Source: Bin5 sp965208965
GTDB taxonomy: Bacteria > Chloroflexota > Anaerolineae > Caldilineales > Caldilineaceae
NCBI GenBank assembly: GCA_965208965.1
Contig: OZ242384.1
Coordinates: 3,348,001-3,412,000, forward strand
Length of the DNA: 64,000 nt
Reading direction: 5' to 3'
The notes beneath the pieces are model-generated. The model made no database searches. It had not been told where the DNA came from and was given only the letters and a program-made list of their open reading frames with translations. A program made the position numbers and the translations under genes. Positions 16,388-25,328 of this stretch are shown one piece after another (position 1 is the stretch's first letter; each line of letters opens with the position of its first letter).

Positions 16388-18982
16388 TTAGAGCGGAAAA
16401 GAATATTGCTTAGGTTGGGCGCGCTTCAGGCTCTGCGGCAGGCCGTGCAAGGGAACATTTGCAAGCTCCTTAGGTTCAAGTTTGTGCAGATTGCCGCCAT
16501 AGGTGCGGCCACAAGATACCAGTGTTTGTGGTTCGATACGGTTGAGCAGATCGAGCAGTTGTGTAGCCAACCCGCTGTCCAGTCGCAGCGCATTCCCCAG
16601 CGTAGGTTTAGGATAGAGATTCAGATAGACATTTGGGGTTATGGCGCGTGAATGATTCAGGAAGAAACGAAACGGATTTGCGCGTGAAGGGGTGCTACGC
16701 CCCATATATGAACAGACAAAGGGCGCTGGGTCTCTGTATTCCAACAGATACCAGGGTGTGCGTCGCCGGCATAGGTAACCCTTGTCGATGCCCTCATGAA
16801 CTCCCTTCTTGAGATAGGCACTAAGCCCCGGATATTCCTGCTCGATCTGTTCTATTGGCAGTGGGCAACTGAGTAAAAAAAGTCGTTGCTCTAGGGCGGG
16901 CAGGCCGCCTTTATCGGCGTTGACTACGGCTGATTCTACATTGCGAGGACTCGGCAAAATGGGCGTGAGAAAGTCGTGGGGAAGATTGAACTGCTCAATA
17001 CGTTGGTCATCCACGATGAAGAAGCCATTGGCCCCAGTAGCAATCCCGCGCTTCACGGTAAACAGATCACCAAGTAAGGTATCGGAACTGTGGGGCGCGT
17101 TCGTCAAAAGACGATTCTGTCCGGGCCATTTTGTCATGCCGCGTAGACGGGACACTGGGATATGCTCGACTCTTCTCGGATTATCCAGTGAGCCTCCAAA
17201 CGAAAACTGGACTCGATGTGAGTCAGCCGGAGAGGATTTCCTGTAAAGGACAACAGCCGATGAAACCAGCGCGTCGTCAAATTGCACTTCTGACGGATCA
17301 AAGGCATGCACTTGCAAGAGAGTTACTGGTGTGAGAAGGTACTCCCGTAGCAGCGCTCCATAGTTTACATACATAAACTCAGTTGGTATCAGCCACGCGC
17401 CGACGCCCTCGTCGCGCAACCAGCCATGGCAGAGCCATACAAAATAGGGATATAGTCCGCTAAGTTTGCTGGGGCGAAGACCGAGGCGATGTTCCGTTAC
17501 CTGCTGCAACTGTTCCTTTTTGGCTGCAGAGAGATGGTGATGCCGCACATAAGGCGGATTCGTGGCGATGAGGTCGAACTGTTTATCGGTGCAAGCAGGC
17601 CACTCTTGTTCGGTAAAGTCTGCGGTCTCGATTTGGATACTCGACCCACGCCAGAATTTTCGCGCAGGAACGGAGTAGTGTGGGTCGATCTCGAACCCTT
17701 GGCACCTGCCAATTTCATGAGCTGGAACGGATTGGAGCAATGCAGAAAAGAACGCGCCGGTCCCTATTGCGGGTTCAAGGAAGTCGATCTCTTTCCGGTC
17801 CAAATAAGCGTGTGCCTGACTTACGATCTGGTGTGCGAGTGATGTGGGTGTCGCGAATTGTCCAGAGCGATTCCGTTCCTCATGTGTCTTTTGCAGATCC
17901 AGTCTTACTTGCAGGTCGAGTCGGCGCTGTTCAGTAGTCTGATAGGCTTCAGACGCCCCGGTCTCCTCAAATGTCAATGAAGAGGAACCTGAATCGGGCG
18001 CGGAATCCGTTTCAGCCAGGTGCACTTTCGCAAGATCATTGATGCGATGTTCCCATATCCAATCAATGCCTTCTGCTGCTTCGTAGCCCAGATAGCCAGA
18101 ATCAAAGTAGCCACACAAGAGCAACAAGAACTGAATGCCAGCGCCATAGGTTCGTTGAAGCTGATTGAGCTTTTGTGCCTCTTCTTTACGGCGCTTGTTT
18201 GTATTTGCGAAATCACCTGCAGATTTTGCTTCCAAAATTATGGGCAGGTTGTCTTGTCCTGTGTGTCTCGGTTGAACGATGCAATCAACAGTAATGTTAA
18301 AGCTCCGCCCCCCGGATTGGACTGGAATGTTGTAGCCAAAAGTGTACGTTCTTGGCCGCATATGCTTTATGTCGGGTAACTGTGCCTGTGTTACATATTG
18401 GTAATCGTTCGATTCAAACCAGGTCCGCAGAGCTTCTATCGGTCGCTTCTCCTGTGCATTGCGGATAATTGGATCAGAAGTTGCTCCACATAGGCGATCT
18501 GCCAATACTGAGGCTGCTCTCTTCACTTCTTCTTCGGCAGGCGCGTCGTCCGCGCCTAACCATGGGAAAATGTCGATATCTATGAGTTCGGCCAAAACAT
18601 CGCAAAGTCGTTCTAATTCATCCTCCAGTTGTTCGGGTGGCATCCTCGGCGGCAATCGCGGAGGTTTGCTGGCTATACCTTCCATACTTTTGACCAGATT
18701 GGGAGAAACGTAGGCCAAACCGATTAGTCGGTCTCGCGCGAGAGGCGGCGCAGTTGCCATCCGCAGAACTTGAAGTGAACCGGGAGCATCCTTCAGAAAC
18801 TCCGCGTTGATTTGTCGAAGGTAATCTGATCTCTCAAGTTCGGCTTCGACAACTTCAGTTTGGATTTGGCGTTGTTCATGATAGACATCAGGCGCGAATC
18901 GGAGAAACCAGTCATTGTAATAGTCGATTGATCTCGATACATCAGCCTTCCAAAGATGTGGCTTGTCAGAGTTTATTGGCAT
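16388..18982 (-). CDS. XamI-like restriction endonuclease fused to N6-adenine methyltransferase
   Basis: 864 residues, two domains in one chain. Residues 1 to about 320 resemble the XamI-family type II endonuclease as I remember it (DWFLRFAP, ADRLCGA, PIIRNAQEKR, GYFDSGYLGYEAAEGIDW); a PD-(D/E)XK site is visible as Asp233, Glu251 and Lys253 (LPIILEAKSAGDF). After a Ser/Glu-rich linker (about 323-355), residues 365-864 form a gamma-type adenine methyltransferase of the Eco57I/TaqI class: FLEPAIGTGAF (SAM motif I, 402-412), DLIATNPPYVR (motif IV, NPPY 475-478) and a C-terminal target-recognition region. XamI recognises GTCGAC with separate R and M proteins; here both are on one polypeptide. The gene looks more AT-rich than its neighbours, suggesting acquisition. 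Alternative: a type IIG enzyme of other specificity. Confidence 0.78.
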   Translation of the reverse strand: MPINSDKPHLWKADVSRSIDYYNDWFLRFAPDVYHEQRQIQTEVVEAELERSDYLRQINAEFLKDAPGSLQVLRMATAPPLARDRLIGLAYVSPNLVKSMEGIASKPPRLPPRMPPEQLEDELERLCDVLAELIDIDIFPWLGADDAPAEEEVKRAASVLADRLCGATSDPIIRNAQEKRPIEALRTWFESNDYQYVTQAQLPDIKHMRPRTYTFGYNIPVQSGGRSFNITVDCIVQPRHTGQDNLPIILEAKSAGDFANTNKRRKEEAQKLNQLQRTYGAGIQFLLLLCGYFDSGYLGYEAAEGIDWIWEHRINDLAKVHLAETDSAPDSGSSSLTFEETGASEAYQTTEQRRLDLQVRLDLQKTHEERNRSGQFATPTSLAHQIVSQAHAYLDRKEIDFLEPAIGTGAFFSALLQSVPAHEIGRCQGFEIDPHYSVPARKFWRGSSIQIETADFTEQEWPACTDKQFDLIATNPPYVRHHHLSAAKKEQLQQVTEHRLGLRPSKLSGLYPYFVWLCHGWLRDEGVGAWLIPTEFMYVNYGALLREYLLTPVTLLQVHAFDPSEVQFDDALVSSAVVLYRKSSPADSHRVQFSFGGSLDNPRRVEHIPVSRLRGMTKWPGQNRLLTNAPHSSDTLLGDLFTVKRGIATGANGFFIVDDQRIEQFNLPHDFLTPILPSPRNVESAVVNADKGGLPALEQRLFLLSCPLPIEQIEQEYPGLSAYLKKGVHEGIDKGYLCRRRTPWYLLEYRDPAPFVCSYMGRSTPSRANPFRFFLNHSRAITPNVYLNLYPKPTLGNALRLDSGLATQLLDLLNRIEPQTLVSCGRTYGGNLHKLEPKELANVPLHGLPQSLKRAQPKQYSFPL

Positions 18983-19185
18983 TTGTTCACTCGCAACAAT
19001 TAACGGACTGGATCTTCAGCGTTCATCCAATTTGAGGTTTCAGTGTTGGAGGAGGAGAGGACAAACGATAACAGTTGTTGTGTCCCCCAGCCCCGGCTCT
19101 GCCCGTGGATCTCGCTGCCTGAGGTCATGTCAAGATTCTCCGACCACAACTGACTTCAGAGCGGCTGTGCTCAGCACCGACAAAA

Positions 19186-20028
19186 TCATATGACATTGCG
19201 CAATCCCAGTTCCGCGAGCATCGAGGCAAGCCCCAGCGAACGCAACTCCTGCACCACGTAGTGTAATACGGCCTCCTCCATTGCGCGCGGGTAGACCACG
19301 TCCCACTGCGCGCAGATAGCGGGGCCCTGCTCGCGCATTATGCGCGCCAGCCGCAAAGGAAAGCGCACCATCTCGTCAGGCCGCTGAGTGCGCAGCAGCA
19401 GGGCCTCTTCCACACACTGGCGGTGGTGTGGGAGAAGGAAGCCGTTCAAGGCTTTGACGCCCCTGTCCCTGCGACGCCCGCTCGCCGCGCAAAGCACATT
19501 CGTAAGTGCGAGCAAAATGAACGAGTTGCCAGCCGCGCCGACAAGCTTTTCCCCACGTCCCACGACCACGGGCATCATCGAGACGCACCGCCAGAACTCA
19601 GCCACTTCCCGGTGCAACATCTCTGAGGCCGCTTCAGGTGTGAGAGCCTCGCCGGGCTGGGGAAGCCAGGAAAGCGCGCCATATTCTTCGTATAGGACGC
19701 GTGTTTCGCCCTTTGTAACCTCTGCGACTTCCACGTCGTGAAGCCAGACATCCAGCCGCATAGCCTCGTCGGTCATAGCGTTGCACATCCGGCCGTTGAA
19801 CATCAGGCGCGCAAAGACCAGGGGACGGATCCGGCTCAGCCAAGCTTCGATTTCCCTTTGGAACTCATCGAACTTGCCGCAGCGGACCAGTAGGTGGGCG
19901 TCTACATCGCTCCAGCGGTCATCCGTTTCCTTACCGTAACTTCCGCTCAGCCATGCGGCGCGTATGCGCGGGTCGGCTTCAACTTTGGCGGTGAGTGCAT
20001 TTATAAACCGGAACTGCGCTGTCGTCAT
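19186..20028 (-). CDS. Nucleotidyltransferase-domain protein
   Basis: 280 residues. The N-terminal Pol-beta-type nucleotidyltransferase site is evident: WLSGSYGKETDDRWSDVD gives Gly29-Ser30 and the metal Asp41/Asp43, with a third acidic residue in RLDVWLHD. The C-terminal helical part (about 130-280) is like the streptomycin adenylyltransferase/AadK or lincosamide-type helical domain but without diagnostic motifs. It could AMP-ylate a small molecule or a protein. Its ATG overlaps the TGA of the molybdenum hydroxylase large subunit (ATGA), so it is translationally coupled to that enzyme. The operon position hints at a role tied to it rather than drug resistance; the fold does not decide. Confidence 0.72.
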   Translation of the reverse strand: MTTAQFRFINALTAKVEADPRIRAAWLSGSYGKETDDRWSDVDAHLLVRCGKFDEFQREIEAWLSRIRPLVFARLMFNGRMCNAMTDEAMRLDVWLHDVEVAEVTKGETRVLYEEYGALSWLPQPGEALTPEAASEMLHREVAEFWRCVSMMPVVVGRGEKLVGAAGNSFILLALTNVLCAASGRRRDRGVKALNGFLLPHHRQCVEEALLLRTQRPDEMVRFPLRLARIMREQGPAICAQWDVVYPRAMEEAVLHYVVQELRSLGLASMLAELGLRNVI

Positions 20029-22376
20029 GCAGTCTCCCGTGCCGGAATCTCTGACACAAGCTCAAACAGTCGGTTAGGACTGAGCGGTATCTCGCGCACC
20101 TCCAGCCCGATGTCGCGGAAGGCGTTGTCCAGGGCCTGGGCGAAAAGCGCGCCGACGGGAATTGCTCCTGCCTCGCCCGCCCCTTTCACGCCCAACGGGT
20201 TCAGCGGCGACGGTGTTACAACATGATCGCTCAGGATGTTGGGGACATCTGAGGCTGTGGGCAACAGGTAGTCCATCAATGATGCATTGAGAAGCGCGCC
20301 GTTGTCGTCGAAGTGCAACTGTTCGTAAAAGGCGTTGCCAATCCCTTGCGCCACGCCGCCCTGGATCTGACCATCAAGAATCAATGGATTGATCACTGTA
20401 CCGCAATCGTGGACAACGACGTATTTCTCTATCTCCAGGAGAAAGGTCTCCGGGTCCACCTTCAAAACCATGGCGTGAACGCCCGACGCGGTTGTGCCCC
20501 GTTCAGGCCCGAAATACTCGGTGGCCTCCAGCCCAGGCTCCGTACCTGGCTGGACCGCGCCGCGCATCGGGTTGGCTTCGGCGGCAAGCCGGCCGAGAGA
20601 TATCGATGTCTGCGGCACGCCCTTGACCTGCACGCGTCCTTCGATAAGCTCCAAGTCCTCTGCGGCCGCCTCCAACTTTTCTCCAGCCAGCTTCAGGATT
20701 TTCGCCCGCACTTTGGCCGCAGCGGCGTGCATGGCATTCCCGGCGACGACTGCGCCGCGACTGGCGAACGTACCTGCCCCCCAGTAGAAGAGGTCGGTGT
20801 CTCCGGTGACGACGTGGACGTCAGATACGTCCACACCGATCTGTTCGGCCACAACCTGGGCGAAACTTGTGTAGTGGCCCTGGCCCTGCGTTCCGACGCC
20901 CGTGGCAACGGTTACTTTGCCGCTGGCCTCAACCGTGACTCTCGCGCCTTCGTAGGGGCCGATGCCGGTGCCTTCAATGTAGTTGACGACTGCAATGCCG
21001 ACCCGCTCCCCGGCTTTCTCACGCCGCGGCTGCTCCGTCCCAATGAACTCGCGGTAACCCATCAGTTCCAGCGCTCTTTCCAGTGCAGGCTCGTAGTTTC
21101 CGCTGTCATAGACAAGCGGCGCGAAGTCCTGGAAGATAATCTCATTGGAGTAAGGGAATCTGTCGGGCGGGATGAAGTTCCTGCGCCGGATTTCAACCAG
21201 GTCGATATCCAGTTCTTTTGCGGCAATGTCCAGCAACCGTTCCATCACAAAGACGCCATGTTGCCGGCCGGCGCCGCGGTACGGGGTCACGATGGGCTTG
21301 TTCGTGAAGACGCTGCTGAACTCCGAATGGTAACTGGGCACGACATAAGGGCCGAGAAGCGTGCACTGGCTGTTTATGGGAAGGGTCAGACCGTAGGGCG
21401 CGTAGGCGCCGGCGTCATGAAGGAACAGGTCCTTCACGCCCAGGATTGTACCGTCGCTTCTGAGGGCTATGGCGGCGTCGTGCACCTGGCCCCGTTCCTG
21501 CGTGGTAGCGTAGAAGTTCTCTTCTCTGTCTTCGATCCATTTGAGAGGACGGCCCAGCTGCAAAGCGGCCCAGGCCAGCAGTACCTCCTCCGGGTAGAAC
21601 ATCATGATCTTGGGACCGAAGCCGCCGCCAATGAAGGGCGCAATTACGCGCACCTGGTGCTCCGACAGCCCCAACATGGCGGCCAGACCGTTGCGTATAG
21701 CAATGGGCGCCTGGGTCGTGTCCCAAATGGTCAGCCGCTGGCTCTTCTCATCCCAGCTGGCAACGATTCCCCGGTTTTCCAGCGCCGCGGCGGTGCCGCG
21801 GTCGTAGTGGAAGCGGCGTCGAACAACCAGATCTGCTTCAGACTCGGCCTGCGACCAGTCGCCTTTGGTCTGGGTAACGCGCGCGCTGACGTTATGGCCC
21901 AAGTCCTCGTGTACCAGGGGGCCGCCCTCTCTCAGCGCGGCTTCCAGACCGATGACAGCGTCCAGTGGTTCGTAGTCGACGAAGATATGATCGAGCGCGT
22001 CCTCCGCGATATATCTGCTCTCAGCTACGACCATCGCCACGGCTTCGCCTGCATGGCGTACCTTGTCCTTGGCGAGCGGCACTTGCGTACGCTCATGAAA
22101 TTCGAGTTTTTCTACTGGAGGTGGAGGCACCAGGAGAGGCCCCGGCTGCCAGAATTCGCCCAGATCGCCGGCAGTGTAGACGGCGACCACACCAGGACTT
22201 CGACTCGCGCCCTCTACATCGATTGACCGAATCCTGGCGTGGGCCAGATCGCTGCGGAGAAAGGCTACGTGCAGCATCCCCGCCAATTGCACGTCGTCTG
22301 TGAAGAGGGCGCGACCGGTCAGCAGTCGCGGGTCTTCATTGCGTTTGATTGGCTGGCCAAATTGACGCGTGGACAT
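20025..22376 (-). CDS. Molybdenum hydroxylase large subunit (form II CoxL / xanthine dehydrogenase-like)
   Basis: 783 residues binding the molybdopterin-cytosine-dinucleotide cofactor. RNEDPRLLTGRALFTDDV opens the Ald_Xan_dh domain. GGGFGPK near residue 250 and the PYRGAGR loop at 365-371 are the active-site segments; the AYRGAGR-like loop marks form II rather than the AYxCSFR loop of true CO dehydrogenase. GVKGAGEAGAIPVG near the C-terminus carries the catalytic Glu. Substrate is probably a purine, aldehyde or N-heterocycle. The operon order is CoxM, CoxS, membrane protein, CoxL, nucleotidyltransferase, all minus strand. Maturation proteins (CoxF, CoxI, XdhC) are not in the window. Confidence 0.92.
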   Translation of the reverse strand: MSTRQFGQPIKRNEDPRLLTGRALFTDDVQLAGMLHVAFLRSDLAHARIRSIDVEGASRSPGVVAVYTAGDLGEFWQPGPLLVPPPPVEKLEFHERTQVPLAKDKVRHAGEAVAMVVAESRYIAEDALDHIFVDYEPLDAVIGLEAALREGGPLVHEDLGHNVSARVTQTKGDWSQAESEADLVVRRRFHYDRGTAAALENRGIVASWDEKSQRLTIWDTTQAPIAIRNGLAAMLGLSEHQVRVIAPFIGGGFGPKIMMFYPEEVLLAWAALQLGRPLKWIEDREENFYATTQERGQVHDAAIALRSDGTILGVKDLFLHDAGAYAPYGLTLPINSQCTLLGPYVVPSYHSEFSSVFTNKPIVTPYRGAGRQHGVFVMERLLDIAAKELDIDLVEIRRRNFIPPDRFPYSNEIIFQDFAPLVYDSGNYEPALERALELMGYREFIGTEQPRREKAGERVGIAVVNYIEGTGIGPYEGARVTVEASGKVTVATGVGTQGQGHYTSFAQVVAEQIGVDVSDVHVVTGDTDLFYWGAGTFASRGAVVAGNAMHAAAAKVRAKILKLAGEKLEAAAEDLELIEGRVQVKGVPQTSISLGRLAAEANPMRGAVQPGTEPGLEATEYFGPERGTTASGVHAMVLKVDPETFLLEIEKYVVVHDCGTVINPLILDGQIQGGVAQGIGNAFYEQLHFDDNGALLNASLMDYLLPTASDVPNILSDHVVTPSPLNPLGVKGAGEAGAIPVGALFAQALDNAFRDIGLEVREIPLSPNRLFELVSEIPARETA

Positions 22377-22527
22377 GACCTATAGCGATAACAGTCTGCC
22401 AGGGTCCGAATTGCTAGTGGGTAGGGCGCGCGATTGCGGGCAGACGGTCCTACCAGGATTTCTACCGACAGGGGGGGCAGCGCGCAGAGACCGCACGAAG
22501 CTCTGAAGTGCCCGCCCCTCTGTCAAC

Positions 22528-23877
22528 TCAGCCCTTCGCCGGTACAGTCAATGCTTCAGCAAAATCCTGTTGCGTAGCCGTCTCTTTCCTGCCAGAGTTT
22601 CTCAGCCAGTTGCCTAGCGCCATTGGCACGGGATACAGCGCGGCGCTCAAAAGGAAAACGAACAGCGCGGTGAGGAGGTGGTCCGGCACTGTGAAGTGCG
22701 GCAGATAGCTGAGGAACAGAAATTCGATGGTCGGTTGGGCGACGACTGTATAGCCAACCATGAAGGCGCCGGATGCTGCAAGTCTCACCTGCCAGTCGCC
22801 GGGTTTGAAGCCGAATCGGTCCATCCATTGGTATGTCAGGTCCAAGAGGACCGCACCAAGAATGAAGACGAGGGTCAACCTCGGCATAGTCCCGCTGACT
22901 ACGTCAGCAAAGCTGGTCGACGCGATTCTCAACCCGAAATAGAAGAGAGCGAAGGCAGTTGCAGACCAGGGCCCGGGCGCTATCTTTCGAGCCAGGAGGG
23001 AAAGGAAGAAGGCGGATACTCCAATTACCGTTGGATAGAGCCAAACGGGGCGCTGGGCAACATATCGGGGTACCTCTTCCATTTCCCATTCTGATGCGCC
23101 GATGATGAGAAAGACGCACAAGGCCATGGCGAGGTAAAGCAGGTTGACGAAACTGCGCCAGTCCGGTCTGGAAAGTCTCTCTGCAAAAAGACGCCTTACA
23201 AGTTTTTCTGTTATGTCGGAGCTGGGGAAGAGGAGTCTCCGACCGCGTGTCTCTGTCTTGGGCTTGGATTGAACCGCCCTAGTCCTGCCACCAATCAAGA
23301 GCCCGGCAGCGAAAATGGGTAGACTCGCGGAAGAGATTGCGATGAGAATGTGGGGAGGGCTCCAGGCGGTCAAATCGAGCCCGTAGAGTTCATGCCAGAT
23401 AGCGTCGCCGGGAATGGAGAAGATACCGTAGCCGGCAACGAGTACTGTTGCGCCCACATAGGGATTGCGTCTAACCCAGCGCCGGGGATCGATGACACCC
23501 GCTCTCAGGTTGGGAATGGCGAGGGCTGACAGGCCACCGACGGCGACGAGAAATGCAAGCAGAAAGCCTGCGTAGATCATCAGGTGCGGCGGCCACAGGA
23601 AGTCCTCTCCTCCAGGAACGATTCCCGTGACTACATGCTCGCTGAGATCCCAGTATCCCCCAACGCAAATCAGGAGGGCGCTGATTCCAACCAATAGCGC
23701 AAGCGTTTGGAAAAGTCTGGGGGAGTTGGAGATGGCATCCCTGCTCTGAACCCCACCTGAAGCGTCGTTTTCTCCCAACTGCTTCATCGGGGACAAGTAG
23801 AACCACCATGCCAGGAATGCCATTACACCTACTGCCAGTCCAGAAAACACCAGGCCCTGCAAAAACAGTGAACTCAC
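22528..23877 (-). CDS. Multi-pass membrane protein of unknown function in a molybdenum-hydroxylase operon
   Basis: 449 residues with about ten to twelve hydrophobic helices; not recognised. Two places share a pattern: D77-x3-H81 followed by WPPH (96-98), and D158-x3-H162 followed by SPPH (174-176), each at a helix boundary. That looks like an internal duplication with His/Asp residues able to bind a metal or haem. It starts at GTG 23877 overlapping the TGA of the [2Fe-2S] subunit gene (GTGA), so it is translationally coupled to it, and it is followed 151 bp later by the large subunit. It could anchor the soluble hydroxylase to the membrane, pass electrons to quinone, or move the substrate; the sequence does not decide. 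Confidence 0.7.
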   Translation of the reverse strand: MSSLFLQGLVFSGLAVGVMAFLAWWFYLSPMKQLGENDASGGVQSRDAISNSPRLFQTLALLVGISALLICVGGYWDLSEHVVTGIVPGGEDFLWPPHLMIYAGFLLAFLVAVGGLSALAIPNLRAGVIDPRRWVRRNPYVGATVLVAGYGIFSIPGDAIWHELYGLDLTAWSPPHILIAISSASLPIFAAGLLIGGRTRAVQSKPKTETRGRRLLFPSSDITEKLVRRLFAERLSRPDWRSFVNLLYLAMALCVFLIIGASEWEMEEVPRYVAQRPVWLYPTVIGVSAFFLSLLARKIAPGPWSATAFALFYFGLRIASTSFADVVSGTMPRLTLVFILGAVLLDLTYQWMDRFGFKPGDWQVRLAASGAFMVGYTVVAQPTIEFLFLSYLPHFTVPDHLLTALFVFLLSAALYPVPMALGNWLRNSGRKETATQQDFAEALTVPAKG

Positions 23878-24356
23878 GAGGATTTCTCCTGTATCAATCT
23901 AGCGGCCAACTGCACAGCCTCAACAATCTTCTGATATCCGGTGCAACGGCAGATGTTGCCCGACAGGAGAGCGCGGATCTCCCTTTCAGTCGGCTTGGGA
24001 TTCTGTTCCAGAAACGGGACCAACGACATCAGGATTCCGGGCGTGCAGAACCCGCACTGCAGACCATGAGCCTCCCAGAATCCTTGCTGTATCAGATGCA
24101 TCTGCTGGGGGCCGGCGTCCAAACCTTCGACCGTTGCCACTTCCCGTCCGTTCATCTGCACTGCGAAGAGCAAGCAGGAACGAACCGCTTCATTGTCGAC
24201 CAGGACAGTACATGCGCCGCATACGCCGTGTTCACAGCCGACATGGGTGCCCGTCAATCCAATTTCGTGGCGCAGGAAGTCGCTCAGCAACAACCGCGGC
24301 TCCACCGAGCGTTCGTACTCGCGGCCATTAACCCTAACGGTGATCGTCCGGTCCAA
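23874..24356 (-). CDS. Molybdenum hydroxylase [2Fe-2S] subunit (CoxS-like)
   Basis: 160 residues beginning at TTG 24356 (AGGA 7 nt upstream; no ATG is in frame before the preceding stop). Two iron-sulfur domains are intact: the plant-ferredoxin-like cluster CEHGVCGACTVL with the late Cys of AVRSC, and the helical domain with CGFCTPGILM and GNICRCTGYQKI. It transfers electrons from the molybdenum site to the FAD subunit. It lies 17 bp after the FAD-subunit gene and overlaps the next (membrane protein) gene by 4 nt. Confidence 0.94.
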   Translation of the reverse strand: MDRTITVRVNGREYERSVEPRLLLSDFLRHEIGLTGTHVGCEHGVCGACTVLVDNEAVRSCLLFAVQMNGREVATVEGLDAGPQQMHLIQQGFWEAHGLQCGFCTPGILMSLVPFLEQNPKPTEREIRALLSGNICRCTGYQKIVEAVQLAARLIQEKSS

Positions 24357-24373
24357 GATCTGATCCTGTTCCT

Positions 24374-25258
24374 CTAATGTCTAACGGCCCCGGATGCCTT
24401 CTCAAAAGCCTTGGACAGGACACGCTCTGCAATTACTCTTGAGAGATGCCGGCGGAAAGCCGGTCCGGCGTGGATATCACCCACAGGGTCTATGTCCTGT
24501 ACCGCGGCAGTATCGGCCGCGGCCCGAATGGCCGTTTCCGTCGGCCGTTCGCCGACCAGCAGCTCAGCTGCCAGATTGGCTTCCACCGGACCTTCGCCTA
24601 CGCTCAGGAATACGAGCCTCGCGCTCTCTACCGCTCCCCCACTGTCCAAACCGACGACTGCCGCAGCCCCGCATAAGGCGTAGTTGCCATGTTGACGGGC
24701 AACCTCGTCGAAAGCCCAGCCGCTGCCAGGGGGTAGGGTAGGGAAGGCCACTTCGACCAGCATTTCCTCAGGCAACATCGCGGTGGTGAACAGTCCTAGA
24801 TAGAAGTCTCGCGCGGCGACCCAACGCGCGTCTGTAACGCTGCGCACATACATGCGGGCGTCCAGGGCCACGGCAAGGGCGGGCAACTCAGCGGCCGGGT
24901 CGGCGTGGGCCAGGCTGCCCCCTATTGTGCCCCGATTGCGAATCTGTGAATGGGCGATGTAGGGCATGGCTTCGTGGAGAAGCGGCGCAACTCCCTTCAC
25001 GAGCGCGCTGCGCTCCACCGTACGCTGCCGCGTCATTGCGCCGCAGCGGAGGCCGCTCTCGTCTTCGCGAATGAAGAACAGCCCGTCGATGCCGTTGAGA
25101 TCGATCAGAGCAGCTGGCTGGGCCAGGCGAAAGTTCATGGTTGGCACCAGACTCTGTCCACCGGCCAGGAGCTTGGCATCGCCTCCGTAGTCGCCGAGCA
25201 GGCCCAACGCCTCTTCCAGTGTCCTGGGCGCAGCATAGTCAAAGGCCGCGGGTTTCAT
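24374..25258 (-). CDS. Molybdenum hydroxylase FAD-binding subunit (CoxM-like)
   Basis: 294 residues from ATG 25258, where the family sequence begins (MKPAAFDYAAPRTLEEALGLL); an upstream extension is not protein-like. The FAD motifs AGGQSLVPTMNFRLAQP (about residue 33) and RNRGTIGGSLAHADPAAE (about 103) are both present, followed by the CO_deh_flav_C domain. It reoxidises the enzyme by passing electrons to a soluble or membrane acceptor. First gene of the three-subunit set, 70 bp downstream of the cyclase-family gene on the same strand. Confidence 0.93.
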   Translation of the reverse strand: MKPAAFDYAAPRTLEEALGLLGDYGGDAKLLAGGQSLVPTMNFRLAQPAALIDLNGIDGLFFIREDESGLRCGAMTRQRTVERSALVKGVAPLLHEAMPYIAHSQIRNRGTIGGSLAHADPAAELPALAVALDARMYVRSVTDARWVAARDFYLGLFTTAMLPEEMLVEVAFPTLPPGSGWAFDEVARQHGNYALCGAAAVVGLDSGGAVESARLVFLSVGEGPVEANLAAELLVGERPTETAIRAAADTAAVQDIDPVGDIHAGPAFRRHLSRVIAERVLSKAFEKASGAVRH

Positions 25259-25328
25259 CTTGCTCGCCCATTCCTGAGAACGAAATTGCCATTTGCAGAT
25301 GGCACAAGCAATTGGAGAATCACTATCC

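Noticed and set aside
20313..22226. A 637-codon frame on the plus strand opposite the molybdenum hydroxylase large subunit
   Set aside because: It mirrors the codon positions of a clearly real gene on the other strand, has no family motif and no Shine-Dalgarno. High G+C genes often leave open antisense frames.
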